Shown: piece by piece, positions 14,939 through 23,712 of the stretch
Layout: each line of letters starts with the position of its first letter
How positions within the stretch are numbered: position 1 is the stretch's first letter
Origin: DASRAJ01 sp039920305
Lineage (GTDB): Bacteria > Bacteroidota > Bacteroidia > Chitinophagales > UBA10324
Reading direction: 5' to 3'
NCBI GenBank assembly: GCA_039920305.1
Contig: JBDSEA010000138.1
Span: forward strand, 1 to 24,073
DNA length: 24,073 bases
Notes under the pieces: model-generated
Told to the model about the DNA's origin: nothing
Database searches by the model: none
What the model saw: only the letters and a program-made list of their open reading frames with translations
Made by a program: the position numbers and the translations under genes

Positions 14939-17704
14939 TTGAAAAATATTTTTTCTTACTTTTTACTATTCGCATTCATCACGATTGCCTCAGGCTGTTC
15001 TTCAAACAAAAAAGGCCAGAGCTACATAGGCAAAGTGTATCATAATACCACTGCTCATTACAATGGATATTACTATGCTACTCTCAGGATGAAAGAGGAT
15101 GAAAAAGCTGTTGCTGCATCCCGCCGCGAAGATTATGAAAAGCTGTTACCGTTATTTCTTACCGGAAACCCTGAAGATAATTTTCCGGCCCCGGATATGG
15201 ATTCCATCATCAAGAGGTTAACAGTAGTAGTTAAGCTGCATCCGAAAAGTAAATGGACTGATGATGCGTACTTCCATATTGGCAAGGCATATTTCTATAA
15301 AAAAGATTATTCTTCCGCAAGGGCCACATTTCAGTTTGTTTCTTCTGAATTTAAAGATGAAAATGCCTCAGGATCCGCGTCATCCAAGTCTTCCTCACAC
15401 AAAAAAAAGAAGGGCAGGAGAAATTCAAAAACCAAAGCGGACAAGAATACCAATCAATATACAGGTACTGTAAAAGAACAATCCCAGAGTTCCGGGTTTA
15501 AAATGCTCAGGCATAAGCCCATTCATTATATTGATGTACTATGGCTTGTGCGCGCGACTGCTATGGGTAAAAATTACGGTGAGGCGAATGCAATTCTCAA
15601 TTATCTGGATCAGGACAAAAAATTCCCCTCTGATCTTAAGGATGACCTGCAACTGATGCACGCTTTTGTATTTATTCAGCAGAAGCAATATAAGAACGCC
15701 ATTGAGCCTATGAGCCAGGCATTAAAAATTATTAAAGACAGGCAGGAAACTGTAAGGTATACCTACCTCCTTGCACAGCTATATCAGCTTTCAGGAGACT
15801 ATGGGACTGCAGGAAGAATTTTCGCTGAAATTCCAAAGCTGCATCCCACCTATGAAATGGATTTTAATTCACGGATAAGCGTGGTAAAAAATTATGTTTC
15901 CAGTGGCAGTGGATCGCCCGCACAGATTTCAAGTGACCTGCAGGAGATGGCAAAGAATAAAAACTTTGAAGAATTTTATGACCAGATTTATTACTATGCC
16001 GGGATCGTTCAGCTAAAGCAGGGGAAATATGATCAGGCAATAAAGAATTTTGAAGCTTCAATCGGAAATAGTGCCGGTAATCTCAATCAGAAAGGATTAT
16101 CGTTTCTTAAAATCGGTGAAATGAGCATGGCTGATCAGGATTATTTAACGGCTGCTCCATATTATGACAGCGCAGTTGTTTTTCTGGATTCCAAATTCGA
16201 TACGATTGACCGGGTTAATGAGCTGAAGGAAATCCTGAATATGGTTTCAGTTCAGATGGCTATCATCAATACTGAAGACAGCTTACAGAGATTAGCCGCA
16301 CTGCCGGAAAAAGAACGCAAAAAGATTCTTGACCAGATGGTAAACAAGCTTGAAAAACAAAAAGCGGCTGAAGAAGATGAAACAGGCAGTGTTACCAATG
16401 TTTTTAGCAATCAAAATACTGAACAGATTCAAACTAATACCTCTGGCAGTACCTGGTATTTTTATAATCCGGCATTGCGGGGATCGGGCTTTAACGAGTT
16501 TATTAAAAAATGGGGTAATCGCACCAATGAGGACAACTGGCGGCGGGGAAACAGAAAATCAGGCAATGATGAGCAGCAGGCAAATGATAACAGCGGAGAA
16601 AACAGCAATGTGAGTGACAGCAGTAATAGTGTATCCGCAGAACAGGGCGGATTCTATATGCAATTGCTCAAAAACATACCTTCAACTCCGGAAAAACTAT
16701 TGATATCTGATAAAAAAATTTTCGAGGCCTATTATACCCTTGGCACTATTTATAACAGCAATCTTTACAATACTTCAAAAGCAATTTCCACATTTGAAAA
16801 GCTGACTGAAAGATTTGACAGTGATTCCAGTGTAGTAAAAGCCTTCTACAGCTTATATCTATTGTATGAAGATGCAGGAAATAAAAATAAGGCAGAGGCA
16901 ATGCGCCAGAATATTCTCAATCGCTTTCCAAACTCTATATATGCTGCGGTACTTCTTGATCCTGATTATTTCCGCAAACAAGATGAGAAAAAAAAGGAGG
17001 TAAATACCTTTTATGCGTCTACCTATTATTTTTATGAGGCAAACCAGGACAGTACAGTTTTTGCCCTGGTAAAAAAAGCAGACAGCTTATTCATGCCTAA
17101 TCCGCTTGAAGCAAAATTTGATTTATTACAAGCGTTAGCAATAGGAAGAACAGAAGACCGGAATGCATATATTGCTGCTCTGGATACGGTAGTCCTAAAA
17201 TATCCTGGCGGGGAAGAGCACGATAAAGCAGTAGAAATTCTCACCGCACTTGGTGCTCCTCCCAAGGGAGCGCAGCAGCAGAAAGAGGAGGGGGAGAAAG
17301 AAGTAAAGCAAAAAGGACCATCCCCTTATAAGTTTTCGCCCTCCAATCCTCATTACCTCGTGGTGTACTTCAATACTGTAACACCAAAGTCTAAGGCAAT
17401 AGCAGATTCTCTTTCGAATTACAACTCAAGCAATCATTCCATTGATAATTTAAAGGTGCAGCCACAGCTCCTTGATAAAAATTCACAGGTTATCCTTGTG
17501 AAACAATTTAAAGACAAGAATGATGCAATGAATTATTATGATGAGATCACTGACTCAGAATCCATTTTTGAAACCGTTGAGGATATCGGTTATCGAGTGT
17601 TTGTAATTGATGATAAGAATTTTATACAGTTTTTTCAGCGAAAGAATATGGAAGAGTATATTGACTTCTTCGAGAAAAATTATGAAAATGGAGAAGAAGA
17701 CTGA
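14939..17704 (+). CDS. sprE: type IX secretion TPR lipoprotein SprE/PorW
   Basis: A 921-residue lipoprotein of the SprE (Flavobacterium) / PorW (Porphyromonas) type, needed for type IX protein secretion and gliding. It has a lipoprotein signal with the acylated cysteine C20 (FITIASGCSS). Next comes the family opening VYHNTTAHYNGYYYATLRM, then TPR helices (KSKWTDDAYFHIGKAYFYKK, GIVQLKQGKYDQAIKNFEAS, FYSLYLLYEDAGNKNKAEAM). A Ser/Lys-rich linker with KKKKGRR at about 152-160 and an Asn/Ser-rich linker at about 525-575 break the repeats. The C-terminal domain (from about 800) starts at NPHYLVVYFNT and ends in EEYIDFFEKNY, typical of the family. The start is a TTG at 14939; no in-frame ATG lies near. 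A six-codon reading frame, MLNLPA (14922-14942), ends across this TTG. The PBP1A gene follows, as in related genomes. Confidence 0.85.
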   Translation: MKNIFSYFLLFAFITIASGCSSNKKGQSYIGKVYHNTTAHYNGYYYATLRMKEDEKAVAASRREDYEKLLPLFLTGNPEDNFPAPDMDSIIKRLTVVVKLHPKSKWTDDAYFHIGKAYFYKKDYSSARATFQFVSSEFKDENASGSASSKSSSHKKKKGRRNSKTKADKNTNQYTGTVKEQSQSSGFKMLRHKPIHYIDVLWLVRATAMGKNYGEANAILNYLDQDKKFPSDLKDDLQLMHAFVFIQQKQYKNAIEPMSQALKIIKDRQETVRYTYLLAQLYQLSGDYGTAGRIFAEIPKLHPTYEMDFNSRISVVKNYVSSGSGSPAQISSDLQEMAKNKNFEEFYDQIYYYAGIVQLKQGKYDQAIKNFEASIGNSAGNLNQKGLSFLKIGEMSMADQDYLTAAPYYDSAVVFLDSKFDTIDRVNELKEILNMVSVQMAIINTEDSLQRLAALPEKERKKILDQMVNKLEKQKAAEEDETGSVTNVFSNQNTEQIQTNTSGSTWYFYNPALRGSGFNEFIKKWGNRTNEDNWRRGNRKSGNDEQQANDNSGENSNVSDSSNSVSAEQGGFYMQLLKNIPSTPEKLLISDKKIFEAYYTLGTIYNSNLYNTSKAISTFEKLTERFDSDSSVVKAFYSLYLLYEDAGNKNKAEAMRQNILNRFPNSIYAAVLLDPDYFRKQDEKKKEVNTFYASTYYFYEANQDSTVFALVKKADSLFMPNPLEAKFDLLQALAIGRTEDRNAYIAALDTVVLKYPGGEEHDKAVEILTALGAPPKGAQQQKEEGEKEVKQKGPSPYKFSPSNPHYLVVYFNTVTPKSKAIADSLSNYNSSNHSIDNLKVQPQLLDKNSQVILVKQFKDKNDAMNYYDEITDSESIFETVEDIGYRVFVIDDKNFIQFFQRKNMEEYIDFFEKNYENGEED

Positions 17705-17811
17705 TGGATGGCAATCTGCATCCGCTTTCATATTACAGGATTCTTCTCCCGGAATAATCACTTCAAAGTTGTTCTTTTACAGTCTCTAAATTCTTTTTGC
17801 TTTAGGCATAC

Positions 17812-20016
17812 ATGGCGCTTTCACCGTCCGTAAAATCCTTTCTTAAAATCTTCTGGAGCTTCATTGCGGGCAGTGTGATGCTTTTCCTCTTCATGCTTGG
17901 GCTTGCTGCCATAGGAGCTTTCGGAACCATGCCCTCATTTGATGAACTGGAAAACCCAAAAAGTGAGCTGGCTACAGAAATTTTTTCATCAGATGGTGTG
18001 CTACTGGGCAAATATTATTTTCAGAACCGGTCAACTTCATCATTTGAAGAAATTCCGCCGGTTATCCGCAAAACCTTAATTGCCACAGAAGATATTCGCT
18101 TTTATAAACATTCGGGTATTGATTACTGGGGCCAGGTTCGTGCAGTGCTTTCAACAATGATAGGGAATCAGCAGGGGGGAAGTACGATTACCCAGCAACT
18201 TGCCAAGAATCTTTTTCCGAGACCAAGTGGCAGTCTTTTTTCAACCTTACTCTCGAAATTCAAGGAATGGGTGATCGCCATCAAGCTCGAGCGGCGTTAT
18301 ACCAAGGATGAAATACTCAATCTCTACCTGCAAACGGTTGAATTCAGTGAGAATTCATTCGGAATAAAATCAGCAGCACGTACGTATTTCAATAAAACTC
18401 CCGACTCACTGAGGGTTGAAGAAGGAGCAGTGCTTATTGGAATGCTGAAGGGAAGTACCTATTACAATCCCAAGCGTAACCCTGAAAATGCACTCAGGAG
18501 AAGAAATACCGTGCTGGGGCAAATGGAAAAATATCAATACTTAACCCCGCAGCAATTTGACTCACTCAAAAAGCTTCCGATCAGTCTCAGTTATATAAGC
18601 CCGGATCACAACGAGGGACTGGCTACTTATTTCAGAGAGTACCTGCGGCAGGAATTAAACAATTGGTGCCGGCAGCATCCAAAGCCTGATGGCTCACAAT
18701 ACAATCTTTATAAAGATGGATTGCGTGTTTATACTACTATCAATTCAAAGATGCAGCACTACGCTGAAGAGTCTGTACAAAAGCATATGAAAGATCTTCA
18801 GCAACAATTTTATCAAAGCTATAAGAACAGCACTCCATGGGGAAAGAGTCCTAAATATATTGATGACGCAATGAAGCAGAGTGAACGCTGGGCAAAAATG
18901 AAGCATGCAGGTGCAGATGATGCTTCTATTGTGCGGGCGTTTAAAACAAATGTCAGCATGACCGTTTTCTCATACAAGGGAGAAATCGATACCGTTATGA
19001 GTCCATATGATTCATTGAAATATTACAAGTTTTTCCTGCAATGCGGATTTATGGCAATGGATCCTTCGACCGGGTATGTTCTGGCATGGGTGGGCGGCAT
19101 CAATCACCATTACTTTCAATATGATCACGTAAATGAAAATGCCAAAAGGCAGGTGGGCTCAACCATAAAACCCATCCTTTATACAGTCGCAATTGATAAT
19201 GGGTATTCACCTTGTTTCCAGGTTCCTAATGAGCGGGTGGTTTTTCCTGAATTTCAAAACTGGTCACCGGAAAATTCTGATAATAAATATGGGGGGATAC
19301 TTACACTATACCAGGGACTAGCCAACTCCGTGAATGTGGTGAGTGCTTACCTGATGAAGCAAATAGGTCCGCAGCCGATGATTGAAATGGCAAGAAGGAT
19401 GGGCATCTCGAGCAAGCTGGATCCGTACCCGTCACTTTGTCTCGGGGTGCCTGATATCTCAGTTTATGAAATGACAAGTGCCTATTCAACCTTCGCAAAT
19501 AAAGGCACTTCATCCAGGCCTCAGTATCTCCTCAGGATTACTGACAACAGAGGGAGCATTCTGCAGGAATTTACTTCCAGGCATACAGAGGTGGTTTCAG
19601 ATCAGGTAGCATATGTAATGGTGAAGATGCTTCAGAATGTAGTAAAGTTTGGAACGGCTCAGCGGCTGCATTCGCGCTATGGCATTCACGCAGAAACAGG
19701 CGGTAAAACAGGTACTACCCAAAACAATACAGATGGCTGGTTTATGGGAATCACTCCCCAGATTGTTGCAGGATGCTGGGTGGGGGGTGATGATCGCATC
19801 ATTCGGTTCAAAAGCATGTTTTATGGCCAGGGTGCGAGCATGGCGCTTCCTGTATATGCTTACTTTATGAAGGATTGCTATGCAGATAAATCTCTTAATA
19901 TATCCGCTGCCGCCCATTTTACACCTCCGCAAAATGGTACCACAACCATTGAAACTGATTGTGGACGCTATAAGGAGAACTCTGAAACAGTCAGGGATTT
20001 TATTTTCGGAAAGTGA
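17812..20016 (+). CDS. mrcA: class A penicillin-binding protein (PBP1A type)
   Basis: Bifunctional peptidoglycan synthase: glycan-chain polymerisation and peptide cross-linking in the periplasm. The 734-residue protein has a short cytoplasmic start, one membrane helix (about 13-38), a GT51 glycosyltransferase domain with catalytic E93 in ATEDIRFYKH and the QGGSTITQQL motif (121-130), and a transpeptidase domain. The latter has the nucleophile S450 and K453 (STIK), the S506-V-N508 motif and the KTG motif at 632-634 (GGKTGTTQ), so both activities look intact. The gap of 107 nt to sprE is short and lacks a terminator, and this pair is conserved in Bacteroidota, so co-transcription is likely. The ATG at 17812 gives the expected start before the membrane helix. 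Confidence 0.95.
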   Translation: MALSPSVKSFLKIFWSFIAGSVMLFLFMLGLAAIGAFGTMPSFDELENPKSELATEIFSSDGVLLGKYYFQNRSTSSFEEIPPVIRKTLIATEDIRFYKHSGIDYWGQVRAVLSTMIGNQQGGSTITQQLAKNLFPRPSGSLFSTLLSKFKEWVIAIKLERRYTKDEILNLYLQTVEFSENSFGIKSAARTYFNKTPDSLRVEEGAVLIGMLKGSTYYNPKRNPENALRRRNTVLGQMEKYQYLTPQQFDSLKKLPISLSYISPDHNEGLATYFREYLRQELNNWCRQHPKPDGSQYNLYKDGLRVYTTINSKMQHYAEESVQKHMKDLQQQFYQSYKNSTPWGKSPKYIDDAMKQSERWAKMKHAGADDASIVRAFKTNVSMTVFSYKGEIDTVMSPYDSLKYYKFFLQCGFMAMDPSTGYVLAWVGGINHHYFQYDHVNENAKRQVGSTIKPILYTVAIDNGYSPCFQVPNERVVFPEFQNWSPENSDNKYGGILTLYQGLANSVNVVSAYLMKQIGPQPMIEMARRMGISSKLDPYPSLCLGVPDISVYEMTSAYSTFANKGTSSRPQYLLRITDNRGSILQEFTSRHTEVVSDQVAYVMVKMLQNVVKFGTAQRLHSRYGIHAETGGKTGTTQNNTDGWFMGITPQIVAGCWVGGDDRIIRFKSMFYGQGASMALPVYAYFMKDCYADKSLNISAAAHFTPPQNGTTTIETDCGRYKENSETVRDFIFGK

Positions 20017-20203
20017 TCTTGCGGTTTCTTTTCGGCCACAGGTATATTTTTTAATAAGCGCAGGTTACAGCATCATTCAGAAAGTTAAGTGTCTTCGAGG
20101 TGGTGCTGAAGAAAGCCAGTGTAAATGCGTTCAATATGAAATGTTGTCACTTAATTTGTCCCTGTCAATATTGTAATTCACTAATCTATACTTGTATGAA
20201 ATT

Positions 20204-20959
20204 ATGAGCTGCTTCAAAACTTACTTATCACTTCTGGTTGGCGTCATGATAACCTTGAATGCATATCCTCAAAAATGGTATGCAGCATCTGCAGGTGAAA
20301 CTATTTTTTCTCTTGGCGTTGTGAATACTGACTCAACCAGCCTTTCCCCGGTCGTAAGGTTTTCACCGGTATTCAATTTACAGCAACAGCTCCATTATGA
20401 TTTCAATAATCAGTTTGGAATTTATACCGGCCTGGGTATACGCAATGTAGGATTGATCAGCCATTATGATGATCAGTCCGGTAACACTGAAAAAATCAAA
20501 GAGCGTGCATATGGTCTTGGTGTGCCCATAGCAGTCAAAATGGGAAACCTGGAATCCGGAACAGGTTTCGCTGCCGGAATTGAGGCAGAACTGATGTTTG
20601 CATATAAAAGAAAAATTAAACAGGGTGATCATAAGGATAAAATCTCAGGCTGGTTTAATGAAAATTTGAATCTTTTCAACCCTTCTGTATTTGCGGAAAT
20701 AAAATTCAAAAAAGGGCAGTACTTCCGTTTTAAATATTATCTGCGTGATTTTCTGAACTACAAGGGGATTGAGTTAATAAACGGTGAAATAATCCCGGAT
20801 TACGGTCCCGGCAGTAAGCTATTTTATGTTGCGATAGGAACGGTGAAGCTGACTAAAAAAATCACCACCCCCTCAGCGCCTTCCGAAACAGAAAACGCCT
20901 ATTTCCGTACACGCGAAAAGCCCGGCCTTATTAAGCATGCATTCATTTCCGAAAATTAA
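20204..20959 (+). CDS. secreted beta-barrel-like protein, probably outer membrane
   Basis: The product of about 251 residues has a signal peptide (SLLVGVMITLNAYPQ, cut near A-Y-P before Q) and a mature part of alternating strands with glycine and aromatic residues (FNNQFGIYTGLGIRN, GQYFRFKYYLRDFL), typical of PorT-like or beta-barrel envelope proteins of Bacteroidota. It ends not in an aromatic barrel strand but in a polar tail of about 30 residues (TTPSAPSETENAYFRTREKP...), which is unusual. The frame is open to a TTG at 20192, but the ATG at 20204 gives a better signal peptide, and a -7-like TATACTTG at 20187-20194 overlaps the TTG. I do not recognise a specific function. The amidotransferase gene follows after 14 nt. 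Confidence 0.7.
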   Translation: MSCFKTYLSLLVGVMITLNAYPQKWYAASAGETIFSLGVVNTDSTSLSPVVRFSPVFNLQQQLHYDFNNQFGIYTGLGIRNVGLISHYDDQSGNTEKIKERAYGLGVPIAVKMGNLESGTGFAAGIEAELMFAYKRKIKQGDHKDKISGWFNENLNLFNPSVFAEIKFKKGQYFRFKYYLRDFLNYKGIELINGEIIPDYGPGSKLFYVAIGTVKLTKKITTPSAPSETENAYFRTREKPGLIKHAFISEN

Positions 20960-20973
20960 ATTATGCCTTGGGC

Positions 20974-21717
20974 ATGGAACGATCAAAAATTTTTATCGGT
21001 ATCACGGATTGCGGGAGGAAATTTCCGTTGTACGAAAACTGGATTAGGAAATTCGATAACAGGGCTGAAGTAATCCGGCTTTCTTATCATCTCAATAATT
21101 TTTCAGATGCAGAACAGTGCGATGGATTTGTGTTGAGCGGAGGTCATGATGTGCATCCCAGGTATTATAATAAGCCGGAGTTTTATGAATTGCTTGATCC
21201 CAGGGAAGTTGATGCCCGCCGTGATGAGTTTGAGTTTAAAGTAATTGAGTTATCACAGCGGAAAAAAAGACCACTTCTGGGTATTTGCCGGGGTCTTCAG
21301 CTTACCAATGTCTACTTCGGCGGAACCTTAATACCTGATATTTTCACTCACTTGCGTGTCGAAGGTCATGATAAAAGCGAAGAGAGTGATACCATGCATG
21401 CAGTCATGGTGGAGGATGAAACCATGCTTCACAAAATTGTGGAAGCCAGAAATGGTGAAATCAATTCAGCCCATCATCAGTCAGCCGATAGTATTGGGGA
21501 GGACTTGCGGGTCAATGCTTTATCGGTTGATGGAATAGTCGAAGGGCTTGAAAGAAAAACATCAGCCGACCATGCTTCACTGCTGCTGGTGCAATGGCAT
21601 CCTGAGAGATTGCCAAACCAGGAAAGCAATTTTTCAAAAAATATAAGATCTTATTTTATGCGTGAGGTGACAAGAGGGGAGGGAAAAATTAAAATTGACA
21701 TGCCAGGTCCGGCGTGA
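20974..21717 (+). CDS. class I glutamine amidotransferase-like hydrolase (PuuD / peptidase C26 family)
   Basis: Belongs to the gamma-glutamyl hydrolases that resemble PuuD (gamma-glutamyl-GABA hydrolase). The nucleophile is C105 in LGICRGLQL, and the catalytic histidine and glutamate are H209 and E211 in QWHPE. The FVLSGGHDVHP motif and the aspartate/arginine-rich REVDARRDEFE segment are also typical of this family. It has about 248 residues, which fits the family. No polyamine genes lie nearby, so the substrate is unknown; other gamma-glutamyl amides or unusual amidotransferase roles are possible. A TTG two codons upstream (20968) is open too, but ATG at 20974 (MERSKIFIGITDCG) is preferred. 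It is probably co-transcribed with the barrel gene. It converges with rfaE2, 60 nt away. Confidence 0.85.
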   Translation: MERSKIFIGITDCGRKFPLYENWIRKFDNRAEVIRLSYHLNNFSDAEQCDGFVLSGGHDVHPRYYNKPEFYELLDPREVDARRDEFEFKVIELSQRKKRPLLGICRGLQLTNVYFGGTLIPDIFTHLRVEGHDKSEESDTMHAVMVEDETMLHKIVEARNGEINSAHHQSADSIGEDLRVNALSVDGIVEGLERKTSADHASLLLVQWHPERLPNQESNFSKNIRSYFMREVTRGEGKIKIDMPGPA

Positions 21718-21777
21718 GCCTTTCACAAATTCGGGTTCCGGTTTCTGACTTTAGAATTGCACAAAACTGCTCCTGTT

Positions 21778-22290
21778 TTATGATTTCAATTTCTCAATTA
21801 GGCTACTGGTGGAATATCCCTGCCTGAGCGGAACGATTTCTACTCTTCCCCCATTCAGTTCTACCGCTGTTCTTCCCGCCACATCATTCAGTTTATAATC
21901 AGCCCCTTTCACCAGTACATCAGGAAGAATTCTTGTGATAAGCTCCTCGGGTGTTTCTTCAGAAAATAAAATCACGGCATCCACCACTTCCAGGCTTGCC
22001 ATCAGTAATGAGCGTGATTGCTCATCCTGGACGGGCCGGCCTGGCTTGATATTACTCACCGAAGCATCGGTATTCAAGCCCACAATTAAAACATCGCCCA
22101 ATGAGCGCGCGGAGTTTAACAGGTGAAGGTGACCACGGTGCAGGAGATCGAAGCAACCATTGGTAAATACTATTTTCTTGTTTTTAAGCCGCCATACTGC
22201 AACCCATTTAAGCAATGTGTTTTCATTTATTATTTTATTCTGAACCACCTCATCAAAATTTATTTTTGCGATTTCAGAGAAAGTATTCAT
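21778..22290 (-). CDS. rfaE2: D-glycero-beta-D-manno-heptose 1-phosphate adenylyltransferase
   Basis: Transfers AMP to heptose 1-phosphate to make ADP-heptose for the LPS inner core or S-layer glycans. The 170-residue product is the nucleotidyltransferase half of E. coli HldE as a separate protein. The HxGH motif is H51-R-G-H54 (GCFDLLHRGHLHLLN), and the second signature is the YSTSS near the C-terminus. VGLNTDASV lies between them. The kinase half (RfaE1) is not in the window. The start ATG at 22290 overlaps the stop of the flippase-like gene as ATGA, so it is translationally coupled. This is the third gene of a unit begun by panD. Confidence 0.92.
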   Translation of the reverse strand: MNTFSEIAKINFDEVVQNKIINENTLLKWVAVWRLKNKKIVFTNGCFDLLHRGHLHLLNSARSLGDVLIVGLNTDASVSNIKPGRPVQDEQSRSLLMASLEVVDAVILFSEETPEELITRILPDVLVKGADYKLNDVAGRTAVELNGGRVEIVPLRQGYSTSSLIEKLKS

Positions 22291-23315
22291 TGCTGTGCTG
22301 TTTGGTTTAATGCTTTTGTTTTCCGGTTGAATATCGGGAGTACCACAAGTGAAATCAGCCCGAAAGCCAGCATGCCGAATACTTGTGTTGCATGTGAGAG
22401 AATAGCGAATGCAAGACCATCATTCTGAGACATCCCAAACAATACGAGGGTTTGCGTTACAATAATATGATAGGTTCCGAACCCGCCTTGTACCGGTGCA
22501 GCCCAACCGAATCCGCCAAAGACCATCACCGCCAGGGCAGTCACCATTCCAAGGGAACTGGTTGCATTAAAGCAAAAAAATGTTGTGTATGACATCAGCA
22601 GGTATAAACCCCAGATAAGTGCCGTATAGACGAGGAATAGGGATCTGTTTTGCAGCTGGCTCACTGTTTTGATACCCGTCACGAATCCGCGTAAGATATC
22701 TCTGAGCTTTAAAAAATATCGTGTTTCGCGAAAGCGAATGAATATAAGCCATGAGAGTAAAAACAGTATGGCAATCCCGGCAAGCACAAGGATGTAAAAC
22801 AGAACATTGTGAGCGAGAAAAATATTAAGCTTCTCCCCAAGCGGATTGAAGACATACTGAATGCTGAACGCACTCATTTTTGTAAATTCCAGCATCACTA
22901 CTACAAAGAGGAGCAAAAAAATAGTGACCACATCAATGATTCGCTCTGTTACAACGGTGCCAAAAAGCTTATTGAGCGGGGTTTTTTCATAACGATTAAG
23001 GATAGCACACCGGGAAACCTCCCCTAAGCGTGGCAATGCCAGGTTTGCCAGGTAACCCACCATTACAGCACCAAAGGTATTTACAGTTTTTGGGCGATCG
23101 CCAAGCGGGTGTATAAGCATATTCCAACGAAGCGACCGGAAAATGTTGCTTATGAACCCGAAGATCAGCGAAAGGGCAGCCCATTTCCAGTCCGCCTCTC
23201 TCAATTTTTCTTTTATCAGATCAATATTCTGATGCCTGATAACCAGCCAGAACAACAATCCTCCGATGGTGAGAAAGAAAAGGATGCGTAATAAAGAAAA
23301 TATTTTTTCTTTCAC
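22287..23315 (-). CDS. flippase-like integral membrane protein (LPG synthase TM / UPF0104 family)
   Basis: A polytopic membrane protein of 342 residues with roughly eight hydrophobic helices. It matches the lysylphosphatidylglycerol-synthase transmembrane (flippase-like) domain without the soluble synthase part. Supporting segments are FISNIFRSLRWNMLIHPLG, GYLANLALPRLGEVSRCAIL and FGGFGWAAPVQGGFGTYHIIV, the last with the conserved P-x-x-G-G-x-G region. Family members are proposed to move lipids or lipid-linked sugars across the inner membrane. Its position before rfaE2 makes a role with LPS or lipid-linked intermediates possible, but this is inference. Its start overlaps the panD stop by four bases (ATGA), as does its own stop with rfaE2. 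Confidence 0.82.
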   Translation of the reverse strand: MKEKIFSLLRILFFLTIGGLLFWLVIRHQNIDLIKEKLREADWKWAALSLIFGFISNIFRSLRWNMLIHPLGDRPKTVNTFGAVMVGYLANLALPRLGEVSRCAILNRYEKTPLNKLFGTVVTERIIDVVTIFLLLFVVVMLEFTKMSAFSIQYVFNPLGEKLNIFLAHNVLFYILVLAGIAILFLLSWLIFIRFRETRYFLKLRDILRGFVTGIKTVSQLQNRSLFLVYTALIWGLYLLMSYTTFFCFNATSSLGMVTALAVMVFGGFGWAAPVQGGFGTYHIIVTQTLVLFGMSQNDGLAFAILSHATQVFGMLAFGLISLVVLPIFNRKTKALNQTAQQ

Positions 23316-23668
23316 GCTTTCCGGGTTAGGCGGTTATTTTCATCAGGAAAGCAAAGCCAGGGTCTGAATGATCTTGCTTCTTCAAAATCCATTGCAGCAT
23401 AGGAGATGATGATCACAATATCCCCTGCCATTCCCTTGCGGGCAGCCGGCCCGTTCAGGCAGATTGTGCCGCTTCCGCGCTTTCCCCTGATTACATAAGT
23501 TTCGAGCCGTTCACCATTGCTCACATTTACTACCTGCACCTTTTCGTTCTCAATCAGATTTACGGCATCCATCAGTTCCTCATCGATCGTAATGCTTCCC
23601 ACATAATCAAGATTTGCCTCAGTTACCTTTACCCGGTGAATCTTTGACTTTACTATTTCAATGGTCAT
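23312..23668 (-). CDS. panD: aspartate 1-decarboxylase (pyruvoyl enzyme)
   Basis: Makes beta-alanine from L-aspartate for pantothenate and CoA synthesis. The 118-residue proenzyme cleaves itself between G24 and S25 in NLDYVGSITID, and the serine becomes the pyruvoyl group. Other expected residues are K9 (SKIHRVKV), R54 and Y58 (ERLETYVI), and the NGPAARKGMAGD loop. The N-terminus aligns with the usual family start, so the ATG at 23668 is well supported. A -7-like TACTTTTG at 23683-23676 is only seven nt upstream, implying a very short or absent leader. panC, often next to panD in Bacteroidota, is not upstream here; a divergent membrane-protein gene occupies that place. Confidence 0.95.
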   Translation of the reverse strand: MTIEIVKSKIHRVKVTEANLDYVGSITIDEELMDAVNLIENEKVQVVNVSNGERLETYVIRGKRGSGTICLNGPAARKGMAGDIVIIISYAAMDFEEARSFRPWLCFPDENNRLTRKA

Positions 23669-23675
23669 AGGGCGG

Positions 23676-23683
23676 CAAAAGTA
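23676..23683 (-). promoter_or_regulatory. -7 element TACTTTTG of panD
   Basis: Exact match to TAnnTTTG on the minus strand, followed by CCGCC as at the fadN promoter. The expected start point would be only about two nt before the ATG, giving a nearly leaderless mRNA. No -33 TTTG is apparent in the 44-nt divergent gap. Confidence 0.35.
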
Positions 23684-23712
23684 AAGAGAAGTTAGAAGCG
23701 GGAGCGGCTTAT

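Noticed and set aside
17705..17811. Short repeat GGATG / CATCC just after the sprE stop as a terminator.
   Set aside because: Five pairs without a following T run; the sprE and PBP1A genes are more likely one transcript.
19597..19932. A 111-codon minus-strand frame inside the PBP1A gene.
   Set aside because: It lies over the KTG part of the transpeptidase and has no recognisable features.
21718..21777. Possible terminator AAAAC-N7-GTTTT between the amidotransferase and rfaE2 genes.
   Set aside because: Five A/T-rich pairs only, too weak to call.
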